Of a DNA stretch of 64,000 bases, positions 55,925-64,000 are shown piece after piece (the first letter of the stretch is position 1; each line of letters begins with the position of its first letter). A model generated the notes under the pieces. It was not told the DNA's origin. It made no database searches and worked only from the letters and a program-made list of their open reading frames with translations. Location of the stretch: positions 62,001 to 126,000 of the forward strand of contig PLWS01000002.1 of NCBI GenBank assembly GCA_003151115.1. Reading direction: 5' to 3'. A program made the translations under genes and the position numbers. The stretch is from Vulcanimicrobiota bacterium. GTDB taxonomy: Bacteria; Vulcanimicrobiota; Vulcanimicrobiia; Vulcanimicrobiales; Vulcanimicrobiaceae.

Positions 55925-57018
55925 GAACCGAAGACTCCGTAAAGGACAAGCATCATCGACATGAAGTTGCGCTGACGCAGGTAGAGTTTGATATCGGGAG
56001 CGATCTCCTTCAGGAGCAGTGGCAGTCGGTACAAATCTTCTTTTACGTGCAGCTTGACGGCGATCTTCGGCCGGCTCTTCCGGATCGTCTCTCGTGCTCC
56101 TGACAAGGCGCGGTACTCCGCACCGTTGATATCCATCTTGATGAACGTTATCTGATCGCCGCCCGCCAGAATATTGTCGATCGTATCGACCTCTATCCGG
56201 CGATCGCCGTTGCCGGTTATGCGATTATCGATATCGAGCGGGTTGGTGGCAAAAGGTACCGTCATTTTCTGATCCCAAGCTCCAACTTTCAGAGCCGTGA
56301 CGTCAGGCCTGCCGAGCGCGTCTACCAGCGCGCTTAGTTTTTCGAAACTTGCCGAAAACGGTTCGAGTGAAATGATTCCGCGATAGTGCCCTTTGGTGGT
56401 TGCGATGAAATCTTGAACCGAGTCGCCCGTGTAGCCGCCAACGTCGAGGAGTACCTCATCGCCGCTTAAAGGAAATTCGTCCGAGAAATACAGGTGACTC
56501 AGCCGCACGCATGGTTTGATGTATTCCAGATCGTCGTTAATCTTTGTGTTGATCGCTGCGATGTATGTGGCGCGCGAAAGGTCATCGGCGAACAGCTCGT
56601 AGGCCCGGTCGAATGATGCGGCGTTTTGCCTCACAAAATCGATGTCCATAAAAGGCTTCGGTATGTTGAGGAAATCCGGCACGTCGACAAGATGGATGGC
56701 CGTGGCGCCCAGCCGCTCTAAGTTTGCAACTGCAGCGGGATAGTTGGGGGTTCCGATGACGATTTCGTAACCGGAAATGGATGCGACGCTTTCCTCGGTC
56801 GTCACGACCTTGGAACCCTCGAACGTTTCGGACGTCTTATAGGCGGAATCGACCATAACAGCGGCGATCGGGATGGCGCTTGCCGTCAGATACCGATGCA
56901 AAACGTAGGCGTAGATACCGGCGCCGAAGATTACAATCGGTCGCGGCGTTGTTTTCAGATGATTCAATACCGCCTGCTGTTTGTTAGCACCGATATGGAT
57001 GTTGTCGAGAATACTCAT
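55921..57018 (-). CDS. FkbM-family methyltransferase with N-terminal sugar-locus domain
   Basis: 365 residues. An N-terminal Rossmann-like region (PRPIVIFGAGIYAYVLHRYL) is followed by the FkbM SAM-binding domain: VLLDVGGYTGDSVQDFIATT, IISLEPFSASFEKL, VDTIDNILAGGDQITFIKMD and INGAEYRALSGARETI, then RPKIAVKLHVKEDLY. FkbM enzymes methylate hydroxyl groups on secondary metabolites or glycans, so sugar O-methylation is likely. The ATGA overlap couples it to the adenylation gene. Confidence 0.88.
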   Translation of the reverse strand: MSILDNIHIGANKQQAVLNHLKTTPRPIVIFGAGIYAYVLHRYLTASAIPIAAVMVDSAYKTSETFEGSKVVTTEESVASISGYEIVIGTPNYPAAVANLERLGATAIHLVDVPDFLNIPKPFMDIDFVRQNAASFDRAYELFADDLSRATYIAAINTKINDDLEYIKPCVRLSHLYFSDEFPLSGDEVLLDVGGYTGDSVQDFIATTKGHYRGIISLEPFSASFEKLSALVDALGRPDVTALKVGAWDQKMTVPFATNPLDIDNRITGNGDRRIEVDTIDNILAGGDQITFIKMDINGAEYRALSGARETIRKSRPKIAVKLHVKEDLYRLPLLLKEIAPDIKLYLRQRNFMSMMLVLYGVFGS

Positions 57019-57027
57019 CGTGCGGAG

Positions 57028-57888
57028 CTACACGCGCTTTGACGGCGGTCGCACAGGAGGCGGCGGATATTTCGGTTGCTCATTCCATTTCAACGTCAAG
57101 GCATGTGAAGGCGAGCGAGTCGTTATGACGCCGTTCCTAGCGTTGAAGTAGAATTCCGTTTGCGCTTGTTCGGGTCGTGCGCCGAGGATCTCGGTAACAT
57201 AATATTTTTGTCCGTCCTTCTGAATTATCGCACCGTTGTACTGTCTTTGGGAACGGATTTTACGGTCGATGACCTCCAGCGGATCACTTTGCAAATCGAG
57301 GGTGAAATCGGCCTCGGTGATCCAGGGCCGGTACGTCCCGCCGCTAAGCGCCGTTCCGGTCCGCTTGCCATGCAAGTACTCGTGCAGGGATTCGATAATG
57401 GCCGGAAGGCGTTCTTCCAATTTTTCGCGGACGGTGACGGCGTCGTCTGAGGGCACGATCGAGATTTCCGGTGCGTCGATGAGAATTCCCGAATCCACCT
57501 TGTCGTTGATCTTGTGTAGGGACAGCGCCGTCTTGTCGCTGCCGTTTAAAATCGGCCAAACGTCGGGATTGGGCCCCCTGTTCGTTCTGAGATCGCCCCG
57601 ATGCACGTTGTAGAAATTGTATTTTTCCGTGAGATCGGCCGGTACAAGCATGTCGAGTTGGTAGATGAAGAAGGGCATCGCGGCAGGATGGCGTTCAACC
57701 AACGCTCTAAAATCGCGGATGCCTTCGAACGTGCACCATGGGATCGCGTGTTTGCCGGCCGCCGTGGTCAAAGGCGGCGTAAGCCGATTTGTTAGGCAGA
57801 GCGCTTCTACGACCGTAAAGTTCGGCGAAGCCAGCAGGCTGCGTAACCCCAACTCGGACGAACCGACAAAAACGATCTCATGAGCCAT
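57028..57888 (-). CDS. Formyltransferase-family protein
   Basis: 286 residues from ATG 57888. The N-terminal formyltransferase fold has EIVFVGSSELGLRSLLASPN and, in place of the N...H...D signature of sugar formyltransferases, NFYNVHRGDLRTNRGPNPDV (Asn/His kept; LRTNRGPNP as in 'LPxYRGxNP') and a later D in KVDSGILID. It may N-formylate an amino sugar made by the DegT-type aminotransferase at 58847. The last 25 residues are basic and proline-rich. It overlaps the upstream gene by 11 bases. Confidence 0.82.
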   Translation of the reverse strand: MAHEIVFVGSSELGLRSLLASPNFTVVEALCLTNRLTPPLTTAAGKHAIPWCTFEGIRDFRALVERHPAAMPFFIYQLDMLVPADLTEKYNFYNVHRGDLRTNRGPNPDVWPILNGSDKTALSLHKINDKVDSGILIDAPEISIVPSDDAVTVREKLEERLPAIIESLHEYLHGKRTGTALSGGTYRPWITEADFTLDLQSDPLEVIDRKIRSQRQYNGAIIQKDGQKYYVTEILGARPEQAQTEFYFNARNGVITTRSPSHALTLKWNEQPKYPPPPVRPPSKRV

Positions 57889-58846
57889 CGTTCTTGAGCA
57901 TCTCCGCGATCCCAAAGCCTTCACGCCCGAAATCGTTGCCGCAGTAGAACAAGAGAATGCGTCCATCCACTTGTAGGATTTGTGGATAACAGATCATTTG
58001 CGAGTCCCATCCGCTTTCAGAAACGTCGATCCCACAGATGGAGTCGTCCCGCACCCAGGTTTCCAGATCGTGCGATGATGCGTGCCCTAAGCGGTACGAT
58101 CGCGCCTTATCGGTACGAAAACGCGTTGATTGGCGATAGGCGAACAGGCTGTGCCAAGCCCCTTCCAGGGAAAAGAGCGCGAGCGAGACCTGGCATTCAT
58201 TTTCGGTTAGCGATGGAATGACGGGCGTGCCATTCCGATCCCACGTTATTCCGTCTTTCGACGTGGCGTGAGCGATCTGGTAGACCGGCTCGTAGTTGTC
58301 TGCGCCCGGCAGCCAACCCAGACCGGTCAGATACCACATATGCCAGCATTGTGCGATCACGCGAACGATGGGACCCGAAAGGAAAAAGGGTTCGTTCACT
58401 GAGGCCGCCATGATCGGCCCGTCGCCGAGCTTTTCGAAAGCGTATCCGCCATCGCGGCTAACAGCCATTCCGATAGCCAGCGTGTACGGAACAGACTGCA
58501 TCCGGGTCCAGCCCGTGTAGTAGGCGTAAATTTCATCTCGCTGCTGCACGCAGCTGCTCGGCGTGATGCCGAACTCATCGAACGAGCCTGGCCTGCCGAG
58601 GGACAGCAGCGGTCTGTCGGCTATTCCTAGCACGCGCGAAACATCATGGCGCGCAAGGTCGACGTAGCCGGGGTACGAGACGTATTGCAAATCGGAGCCG
58701 CGTTCTCCGCGGGACGTGACATAGACACGGATAGTTTCGGCGTCGAGCACTATCGGAGTCGGGCACTGGGTGTACGCTTGCATCCACTCTCTTGGCCGGC
58801 TTATCGTCGGGTTGAAGACGTTGCCGAGTTTTTTCCACGAAAACAT
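57878..58846 (-). CDS. Beta-propeller glycosidase-like protein (GH43/GH130 type)
   Basis: 322 residues of a five-bladed propeller. Repeated blade motifs include PTPIVLDAETIRVYVTSRGE, GPIVRVIAQCWHMWYLTGLG, IAHATSKDGITWDRNGTPVI and YPQILQVDGRILLFYCGNDF. Similar proteins are frequent in O-antigen and capsule loci as uncharacterised glycosidase-related members. No signal peptide is seen, so a cytoplasmic role is likely. The catalytic acids cannot be assigned by eye. Confidence 0.8.
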   Translation of the reverse strand: MFSWKKLGNVFNPTISRPREWMQAYTQCPTPIVLDAETIRVYVTSRGERGSDLQYVSYPGYVDLARHDVSRVLGIADRPLLSLGRPGSFDEFGITPSSCVQQRDEIYAYYTGWTRMQSVPYTLAIGMAVSRDGGYAFEKLGDGPIMAASVNEPFFLSGPIVRVIAQCWHMWYLTGLGWLPGADNYEPVYQIAHATSKDGITWDRNGTPVIPSLTENECQVSLALFSLEGAWHSLFAYRQSTRFRTDKARSYRLGHASSHDLETWVRDDSICGIDVSESGWDSQMICYPQILQVDGRILLFYCGNDFGREGFGIAEMLKNDGS

Positions 58847-60025
58847 TTATGAGAGTGCCTCCACCAGGCAATCGATGACTCGCACGATCTGCTCGTCGCT
58901 CATATCATGAAAGAAGGGCAGTGATAGCACGTGCTCCGCAAGTTCTGCAGTAACCGGCAGGTCGTCGTGTGGAGCGTCGCGGTACGCCGCTTGGGCACTG
59001 ACGCCTTTTTGCCACCAGCGGCGCGTTTCGATGCGCATAGACGACATACGAGCGGCCACGTCGCGCGCGTTTGCCGGGAGACGCACCGTACAATACGTGG
59101 AAACCCAGCCATCGCCGTAGCGCGGAAGCATTGTCACGCCGGTGAGGCGCTCGAGTTCGACTACGTACCTCTGCGTTCGAGATTGAAGCGCGGCGCGACG
59201 GTGTGGCCACTCGTCGAGCGCGGCGAGGCCGATGGCCGCGTGGTATTCGCTCAGCTTGCCGTTGTAGCCGAGGATCTCGCTTTCCGGCCCTTGCCAAATA
59301 CCGAAATTGCAGACCCGCCGAACTCGCTGAATGACGTCCTCGAGTGTTGAGAGCACGAGGCCGCCTTCGCCGATGCCGAAAGCCTTCGTCGCGTGCAAAC
59401 TGATCATCACGGGCGAGCGGCCGGGAAACGATTGCGCGACTGATGCCACCGTATCGAAGGAGGCGGCCGCATCTATGATGACCGGAATGCCCGTTTCCGA
59501 CCAAAAATTGTCCCACGCACGCGTATCCACCGGAGAACCGAACGGCGAAACGACCATAACGGCCCCGACGCCGTCCAGGTCCGCACGTTTCCTGAGATGG
59601 TTCGGATCGATCTCCCACGAGTCGGGCGCAACGTCAATGAAGTGCGGGACTAGGTTCGCAGCACGCACGGCTGCAGCTGACGCGACGAAAGTCCAGGAGG
59701 GCAGAAGGCACCGAGTCCCTGGTTTTGCACCGGCGGCTAATAATGCGGCACTAAGTGCGGTCGTCCCATTGGCAACCAGTGCGGCGTTTTGCTCCGGCAT
59801 CCCGAAATGCCCGGCCAGAGTTTTTTCGAGCCGCGTTTCGAGCGCGCCAAAATTCGAATACCAGCGCCGCTCGTCGATCTCGCGAAAATACTTTGCGGTT
59901 GCATCCAGCGTGGGCAGCAGTGGCCGCATGAGGGGAATCTCATAGTTGGATTCTGATGACGCGATCAAGCTGCGCGCTTCGGCATATGCGGCGCCCCGCC
60001 TTTTCGCCGCGAGGGCGACGAGCAT
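58847..60025 (-). CDS. DegT/DnrJ/EryC1 family sugar aminotransferase
   Basis: 392 residues from ATG 60025. A PLP fold type I enzyme with the N-terminal substrate region RRWYSNFGALETRLEKTLAG, the cofactor-binding VANGTTALSAALLAAGAKPG and LLPSWTFVASAAAVRAANLV, the aspartate in PVIIDAAASF and the Schiff-base lysine in SLHATKAFGIGEGGLV. It probably aminates a dTDP- or UDP-keto-sugar (for example the rmlB product) to give the amino sugar acylated or formylated by neighbouring enzymes. It is the first gene of the minus-strand run. Confidence 0.93.
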   Translation of the reverse strand: MLVALAAKRRGAAYAEARSLIASSESNYEIPLMRPLLPTLDATAKYFREIDERRWYSNFGALETRLEKTLAGHFGMPEQNAALVANGTTALSAALLAAGAKPGTRCLLPSWTFVASAAAVRAANLVPHFIDVAPDSWEIDPNHLRKRADLDGVGAVMVVSPFGSPVDTRAWDNFWSETGIPVIIDAAASFDTVASVAQSFPGRSPVMISLHATKAFGIGEGGLVLSTLEDVIQRVRRVCNFGIWQGPESEILGYNGKLSEYHAAIGLAALDEWPHRRAALQSRTQRYVVELERLTGVTMLPRYGDGWVSTYCTVRLPANARDVAARMSSMRIETRRWWQKGVSAQAAYRDAPHDDLPVTAELAEHVLSLPFFHDMSDEQIVRVIDCLVEALS

Positions 60026-60055
60026 TGTCTGCGAACAACGGACAGCGGTGAGCCT

Positions 60056-60730
60056 GTGACTACCGTTGCCGTCATGCAGCCTTATTTCATACCGTACGCG
60101 GGGTATTTCCGGCTTTTTGCCGCTTCGGACGTTTTCGTGATATTCGATTGCGTGCAGTTTCCGCGTCGCGGTTGGGTGCATCGTAATCGCTTGCCGCTCG
60201 CGTCGGGTGAGTTAGGTTGGCTCTCGTTGCCGCTTGCCAAGTGCAGCCGCGCGACGTTGATTCGCGATCTCGTTTTTGCTCCGGACGCCGCCAAGAGGTT
60301 CGAAGCGGCAACGCGACGATTCCCCATTCTCGAACGGGCGTGCGAGAATAATGCTGAAATATTCGCGCGACTCGTTGATTTCGGATCGGGGACCGTGGCG
60401 GATTATCTTTGCGAATCATTGAGATGGCTCGCCGGCGACCTTGGTTTTTCGACGCCGATGGTGCGTTCGAGCTCTCTTCGGATTCCGCTCGAGTTGCGCG
60501 GACAGGACCGCATTTTAGCAATCGTCGAGCGGCTTGGAGCAGAGCGATACGTCAACGCGCCCGGCGGCCGCGCGCTGTACGATGCGAACATTTTCGCCGC
60601 GCGCGGCGTCGACTTGCGCTTTCTCCCTCCATATAACGTTTCAAGCGCAAGCATCCTGACGCGTTTACTATCCGAGCCGGCCCCTGCCGTTGCCGACGAG
60701 ATTCGGAGGCACACGGCGCTGCTGCCGTAG
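60056..60730 (+). CDS. WbqC-like family protein
   Basis: 224 residues from GTG 60056 beginning VAVMQPYFIPYAGYFRLFAA, the N-terminal hallmark of the WbqC family (QPxYxPWxGYF), followed by DCVQFPRRGWVHRNRLPLAS and, near the end, GVDLRFLPPY. WbqC proteins are found with O-antigen and polysaccharide gene sets and often next to DegT aminotransferases. The chemistry is unproven. It diverges from the aminotransferase gene by 30 bases. Confidence 0.9.
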   Translation: MTTVAVMQPYFIPYAGYFRLFAASDVFVIFDCVQFPRRGWVHRNRLPLASGELGWLSLPLAKCSRATLIRDLVFAPDAAKRFEAATRRFPILERACENNAEIFARLVDFGSGTVADYLCESLRWLAGDLGFSTPMVRSSSLRIPLELRGQDRILAIVERLGAERYVNAPGGRALYDANIFAARGVDLRFLPPYNVSSASILTRLLSEPAPAVADEIRRHTALLP

Positions 60731-60771
60731 CGACGGGATATTTTAGGCGGTCGGCGAAGCAAGCGTTCTCC

Positions 60772-61575
60772 ATGATATTGCAGGCCGCCAATCCCGCCGC
60801 GCCTTTTCTGGCGCGCAAACTCTATCGTTACCGTTGGTTGCTCTACGAACTCGTATCGCGCGACTTGAAGCTGCGATACCGCGGATCGGTTTTGGGTTTT
60901 GCGTGGACGTTGCTCAATCCACTGCTCTTTATGGCAGTCTACGCGCTTGTCTTCGGCGTGTATTTGAGGATCGGCGTTCGCAACTTTCCGGTGTTTCTCT
61001 TGAGCGGCATCATGGCATGGGGCTGGTTTGTCAGCGCCATGCAGAGCGGTACGAGTTCGATCGTAGACGGGCGGATGTACGTCGGCAAGACGGTCTTCCC
61101 GGCAGAGCTTCTGGTCATCGTTCCGGTCCTGTCGAACTGCGTGAACTTCGTGCTCTCGTTGCCGTTCCTGGTCGCGATCGTGTTCGCATATCATCAGCAT
61201 TTGGGCTTGCCGCTGATCTTGCTGCCCGTCATCATGATAATACAGGCGCTGCTGACCGTCGGCTTGCTGTTTTTCGTTGCGACCTTGAACGTGTTTTTTC
61301 GTGACCTTCAGCAGTTAATCCAGTACCTGCTGATGCTGCTATTCTTCCTTGTACCGATCGTATATTCGGCGAATGTGATACCGCAGTCCGCACGACAGTT
61401 CGTTCTGGGGGACCCGATAGCCGTAATCATCATGGCCTATCAGCATATCTTTTACTACAACACTTTTCCGAATCTTGCCGGCCTTGGATTGGTCTTCGTC
61501 CTCGCGATCGTCCTGGTGATCACCGGCTATGCAACGTTTGCGCACTACCGGGAAATGCTGGGAGAATATTTGTGA
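60772..61575 (+). CDS. wzm: ABC-2 type polysaccharide export permease (Wzm)
   Basis: 267 residues with six helices. LYELVSRDLKLRYRGSVLGF and AWTLLNPLLFMAVYALVFGV are the conserved N-terminal coupling and first-helix segments of Wzm/TagG/KpsM permeases, and LLFFLVPIVYSANVIP is the C-terminal one. It forms the channel for a lipid-linked glycan and overlaps the Wzt gene (GTGA). Confidence 0.94.
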   Translation: MILQAANPAAPFLARKLYRYRWLLYELVSRDLKLRYRGSVLGFAWTLLNPLLFMAVYALVFGVYLRIGVRNFPVFLLSGIMAWGWFVSAMQSGTSSIVDGRMYVGKTVFPAELLVIVPVLSNCVNFVLSLPFLVAIVFAYHQHLGLPLILLPVIMIIQALLTVGLLFFVATLNVFFRDLQQLIQYLLMLLFFLVPIVYSANVIPQSARQFVLGDPIAVIIMAYQHIFYYNTFPNLAGLGLVFVLAIVLVITGYATFAHYREMLGEYL

Positions 61576-63236
61576 CGCCGCGCGCAATCGCTGCGATCTC
61601 GGTCGCGAACGTCGTAAAACGTTTCCGATACTTAGGAATTGCGAAGCAGACGACGCTCAAAGAACTCTTCGTAAAAACGGTGCGCGGCCAGACGCACAGC
61701 CGGCGGACTATTGAGGCCATTGCGGGCGTAAGCTTTTCAGTTCCCGCCGGAAAAGCGCTGGGCATCGTCGGACGCAATGGATCGGGGAAGACGACTCTTC
61801 TGCGAATGCTCGCCGGCGTTTACGCGCCGGACGAAGGCCGCATCGCGATTAGCGGAAGCCTGGCGCCGCTGCTCTCCCTGGCGGCCGGATTTCATCCGGA
61901 CCTGACCGGACGCGAGAATGCGCGCATCGAGCTGATGGTTCTCGGTTATTCTCCGAAACAAATTCAGGAGCGGATGGATCAGATCGTCACCTTCGCGGAG
62001 GTCGGCGATCTCATCGACGCGCCGGTGCGCACGTACTCCTCCGGCATGATGATGCGCCTTGCGTTTGCGGCGGCCATCAGCGTGGATCCGGACGTGTTGC
62101 TGCTCGACGAGGTCCTGGCCGTCGGAGACGCGCCGTTCGCAGAGAAGTGCCTGCGCTGCATCGATGACTTCCGCGCGCGGGGCAAAACGATCGTGCTGGT
62201 TACGCACAGCATGGAGATGGTCCGGGAGCGCTGCGACCTCGTCATGTGGCTCGATCAGGGGAAAATTATGGCCTTCGGCGAGCCGGACATGGTGCTCGAC
62301 GCCTATCGCAAAGCCATGGCAGCGACCAAGGAACTCGAACGCCCAGCTAAACGACCGGCTCTGCGGACGGCAATCGTCTATGGAAATTGTCAAGCCGAGG
62401 CCCTTTCGAACATTCTGAAAAAGGACGAGCTCTTCGGGTCGTTGTTCCGAGTCGTGTACTGCCACAATTACGATGCTCCGGGCCAGGACCGCAATCTGCC
62501 GGCATCGGAGGACCTCAGCGCGTGTGCGCTGCTGTTCTCACAGCATGGTCCCGAGCCGTTTGCATTTGCCGACCGTTTGCCAAAAGAATGCTTGACGGTG
62601 CGCTTTCCGTCGGTAGATTTCAATCTTCTATGGCCGTTCCACTGTATCAATCCGTACAACAAACCGCAACTGCCGGAACTCCCGTGGGGGCCATTCCCGT
62701 ACGGCGATCGCATTATTTTGGATTGCATTGAAAAGGGCATGGCGCCGGACGACATCCTGGAGTATTACTTGAACGGTTGGGCGCAATACAAGGTCGATCT
62801 CAAACATATCACCCGCTTGGACCAGGCGCGTCTTGAGGCACGCGATGGCCACTGCGACATCGAGATGACATCGTGGGTGATGGAGAGATTTCGCAGCCAG
62901 AGATTGTTCTGGACGATAAATCATCCGACACAGACGGTGCTGCGTGAAGTGGTCCAGCGCCTACTCAATGCCTCGGTAAGTGTTGAACCGGCGCTGCTGG
63001 AAGTGGACATAGAAAAGACTCAGGGAGTACTCTTTCCGAACTGGGAGCAGCTGGGAATGATCAACATTCCAATCCATCCGAACGTTGCCGAAGAGTTACG
63101 GCTGACCTGGTACGATATCAATCGCCCATTTAGCTCGTGCGGCAGAACCTATTCATACGAACAGTATTTTCGCGAGATGATCGATTACTGCGTGAGCGAA
63201 CGCGCTGCCGGCGCGCCGGTGGCGGCGTCAGCCTAA
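61572..63236 (+). CDS. Wzt-type ABC ATPase fused to a WcbI-like domain
   Basis: 554 residues from GTG 61572. Residues about 1-250 form the polysaccharide-export ATPase: Walker A GIVGRNGSGKTTLLRML, signature TYSSGMMMRLAFAAAI, Walker B VLLLDEVLAVGD, H-loop VTHS. Residues about 265-550 start TAIVYGNCQAEALSNILKKD, the N-terminal GNCQ motif of the WcbI family (a capsule-biosynthesis enzyme from Burkholderia pseudomallei that binds CoA), and continue with LFSQHGPEPFAFADRL and WTINHPTQTVLREVV. In Wzt the C-terminal domain normally binds the glycan end cap. Here a WcbI-like enzyme replaces it, so cap modification and export may be joined. Confidence 0.88.
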   Translation: MTPRAIAAISVANVVKRFRYLGIAKQTTLKELFVKTVRGQTHSRRTIEAIAGVSFSVPAGKALGIVGRNGSGKTTLLRMLAGVYAPDEGRIAISGSLAPLLSLAAGFHPDLTGRENARIELMVLGYSPKQIQERMDQIVTFAEVGDLIDAPVRTYSSGMMMRLAFAAAISVDPDVLLLDEVLAVGDAPFAEKCLRCIDDFRARGKTIVLVTHSMEMVRERCDLVMWLDQGKIMAFGEPDMVLDAYRKAMAATKELERPAKRPALRTAIVYGNCQAEALSNILKKDELFGSLFRVVYCHNYDAPGQDRNLPASEDLSACALLFSQHGPEPFAFADRLPKECLTVRFPSVDFNLLWPFHCINPYNKPQLPELPWGPFPYGDRIILDCIEKGMAPDDILEYYLNGWAQYKVDLKHITRLDQARLEARDGHCDIEMTSWVMERFRSQRLFWTINHPTQTVLREVVQRLLNASVSVEPALLEVDIEKTQGVLFPNWEQLGMINIPIHPNVAEELRLTWYDINRPFSSCGRTYSYEQYFREMIDYCVSERAAGAPVAASA

Positions 63237-63493
63237 GGTACGGCGGCGTTCAAGCGGTCGATCAAGTCCACCAGCGCACCGACGTCTGCCAACGCATAGA
63301 CCTCTCCAAGGGGCAGTTCCATGCCGAACTCCTCCTCGACGCCCATGATCAGCATGGAGTGCGACAGCGAGTCCCACCCCTGGACGTCTGAACTGACCGT
63401 TTCGCGTGTTACCGACTTCGCCTGGAGGGTCGGAAACGTGCGTACCATGACTTTGACGACACGTGCGAGCGTGTTAGAGCTTTCCGGCAACAT
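63233..63493 (-). CDS. Acyl carrier protein-like protein (locus copy 2)
   Basis: 86 residues. One carrier domain with VTRETVSSDVQGWDSLSHSM (phosphopantetheine serine in GWDSL), LIMGVEEEFGMELPLGEVY and ALADVGALVDLI. It overlaps the 3' end of the acyl-AMP ligase gene upstream by 20 bases and is presumably its partner, giving a second ligase/carrier pair in the locus. Convergent with wzt-wcbI, 3'-end overlap of 4 bases. Confidence 0.9.
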   Translation of the reverse strand: MLPESSNTLARVVKVMVRTFPTLQAKSVTRETVSSDVQGWDSLSHSMLIMGVEEEFGMELPLGEVYALADVGALVDLIDRLNAAVP

Positions 63494-64000
63494 ATAACTC
63501 CCTGTTCTTGCTACGGCTGATTTTGCCGCTGGTCGTTTTCACGAGACGCCCCGAAGATAGCGGCACGAATGCGTGAATAGCAAGACCGAGCTTTTCGACA
63601 ACCTCTCGGCGTAACGCTCGGCCGATCTTCTCTGAGTCGGTGCCCGCGACGCACTCCGCCAGCACGACCACCGCTGTTGCGTCCGTCAACGAGTCCTCGA
63701 CGCCGATCGCAACATTACGGCCTGGAACGACCTGCGGGATCGTATTTGCGATCGCTTCGATCTCGTGGGCGTAGTAGTTTCGCCCAGCGACGATGATCAT
63801 GTCATCCTTTCGGCCCGTGACGAAGAGCTCTCCGCCAAATAGGAAACCCATATCGCCCGTATAGTACCAGCCGCCCCGCAGTTTTTCGGCTGTTTTTTCC
63901 GGAAGTTTGTAGTATCCCGAAAACAGAAACGGGCCGCGCACGCAGATCTCTCCGATGTGTCCGTCGGGAATGCAATTTCCGGATTCGTCGCGGATTTCTA
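63474..64000 (-). CDS. Fatty acyl-AMP ligase (FAAL)-like, 3' part only
   Basis: The frame is open to the right edge, so the start lies outside. The visible 175 residues have GHIGEICVRGPFLFSGYYKL, GGWYYTGDMGFLFGGELFVT, GRKDDMIIVAGRNYYAHEIE and the C-terminal catalytic lysine region KTTSGKISRSKNREL. The GRNYYAHEIE wording is that of fatty-acyl-AMP ligases and related acyl-ACP loaders (FAAL: GRNHYPQDIE). It should load an acyl group on the adjacent carrier protein. Confidence 0.87.
   Translation of the reverse strand, partial: EIRDESGNCIPDGHIGEICVRGPFLFSGYYKLPEKTAEKLRGGWYYTGDMGFLFGGELFVTGRKDDMIIVAGRNYYAHEIEAIANTIPQVVPGRNVAIGVEDSLTDATAVVVLAECVAGTDSEKIGRALRREVVEKLGLAIHAFVPLSSGRLVKTTSGKISRSKNRELYVAGKL

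Overview
The window is GC-rich, densely coding DNA (no gene-free stretch over 300 bases) from a bacterium that mixes two kinds of marker. It has Gram-positive/terrabacterial genes (whiA, sepF, divIVA, rqcP, csaB beside a DUF5693 gene) and outer-membrane or export features (an OstA/LptD-like beta-barrel protein, a Wzm/Wzt-type exporter, lipoprotein machinery). That points to a diderm terrabacterial lineage. My best guess is Eremiobacterota (WPS-2/Vulcanimicrobiota) or a relative, inferred from gene content only.

Layout. 1-8 kb: end of an S41 protease gene, tRNA-Val(UAC), a crotonase, then a structured leader in front of DUF5693-csaB-ileS. 8-15 kb: a c-type cytochrome, a GIY-YIG nuclease, the minus-strand run ccdA-lspA-rluD-tgt-ygiD, and the plus-strand run lgt-yggS-sepF-divIVA-leuB. 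16-24 kb: a frameshifted flagellar-rod-like gene and the minus-strand run rqcP-whiA-gap-pgk-tpiA-gpmI-pnp (glycolysis and purine salvage). 24-32 kb: a MATE transporter, mazG, a parvulin lipoprotein and mfd. 32-45 kb: envelope glycosyltransferases, O-antigen ligase, deoA, secreted paralogues, a pentapeptide/OstA/barrel fusion and deoB. 45-64 kb: a surface-polysaccharide locus with a sugar-phosphate transferase, murJ, a flippase, rmlBAC, sugar-modifying enzymes, two acyl-carrier-protein/adenylation-enzyme pairs, and a Wzm/Wzt exporter whose ATPase is fused to a WcbI-like domain.

The most striking feature is a family of about 60-base interspersed repeats. I count 14 copies between 5.7 and 35.8 kb and none after that. 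Each full copy folds into two consecutive hairpins. Both hairpins have an invariant GAG...CGA internal motif (potential tandem G-A pairs), while the flanking and apical stems change between copies in a compensatory way. Copies occur in both orientations, between genes and, in frame, inside ileS, rluD, lgt, whiA, mazG, mfd and a GT87-like gene. One copy supplies both the stop codon of lgt and the start codon of yggS. A small GIY-YIG endonuclease gene is bracketed by two nearly identical inverted copies, which suggests a nuclease-associated, REPIN-like mobile repeat system. Several copies carry decayed partial units stacked only on their 5' side.

Other unusual points: two genes (leuB, murJ) appear to start at ATT codons overlapping the previous stop codon, and a three-hairpin leader with an intrinsic terminator precedes the DUF5693 gene.
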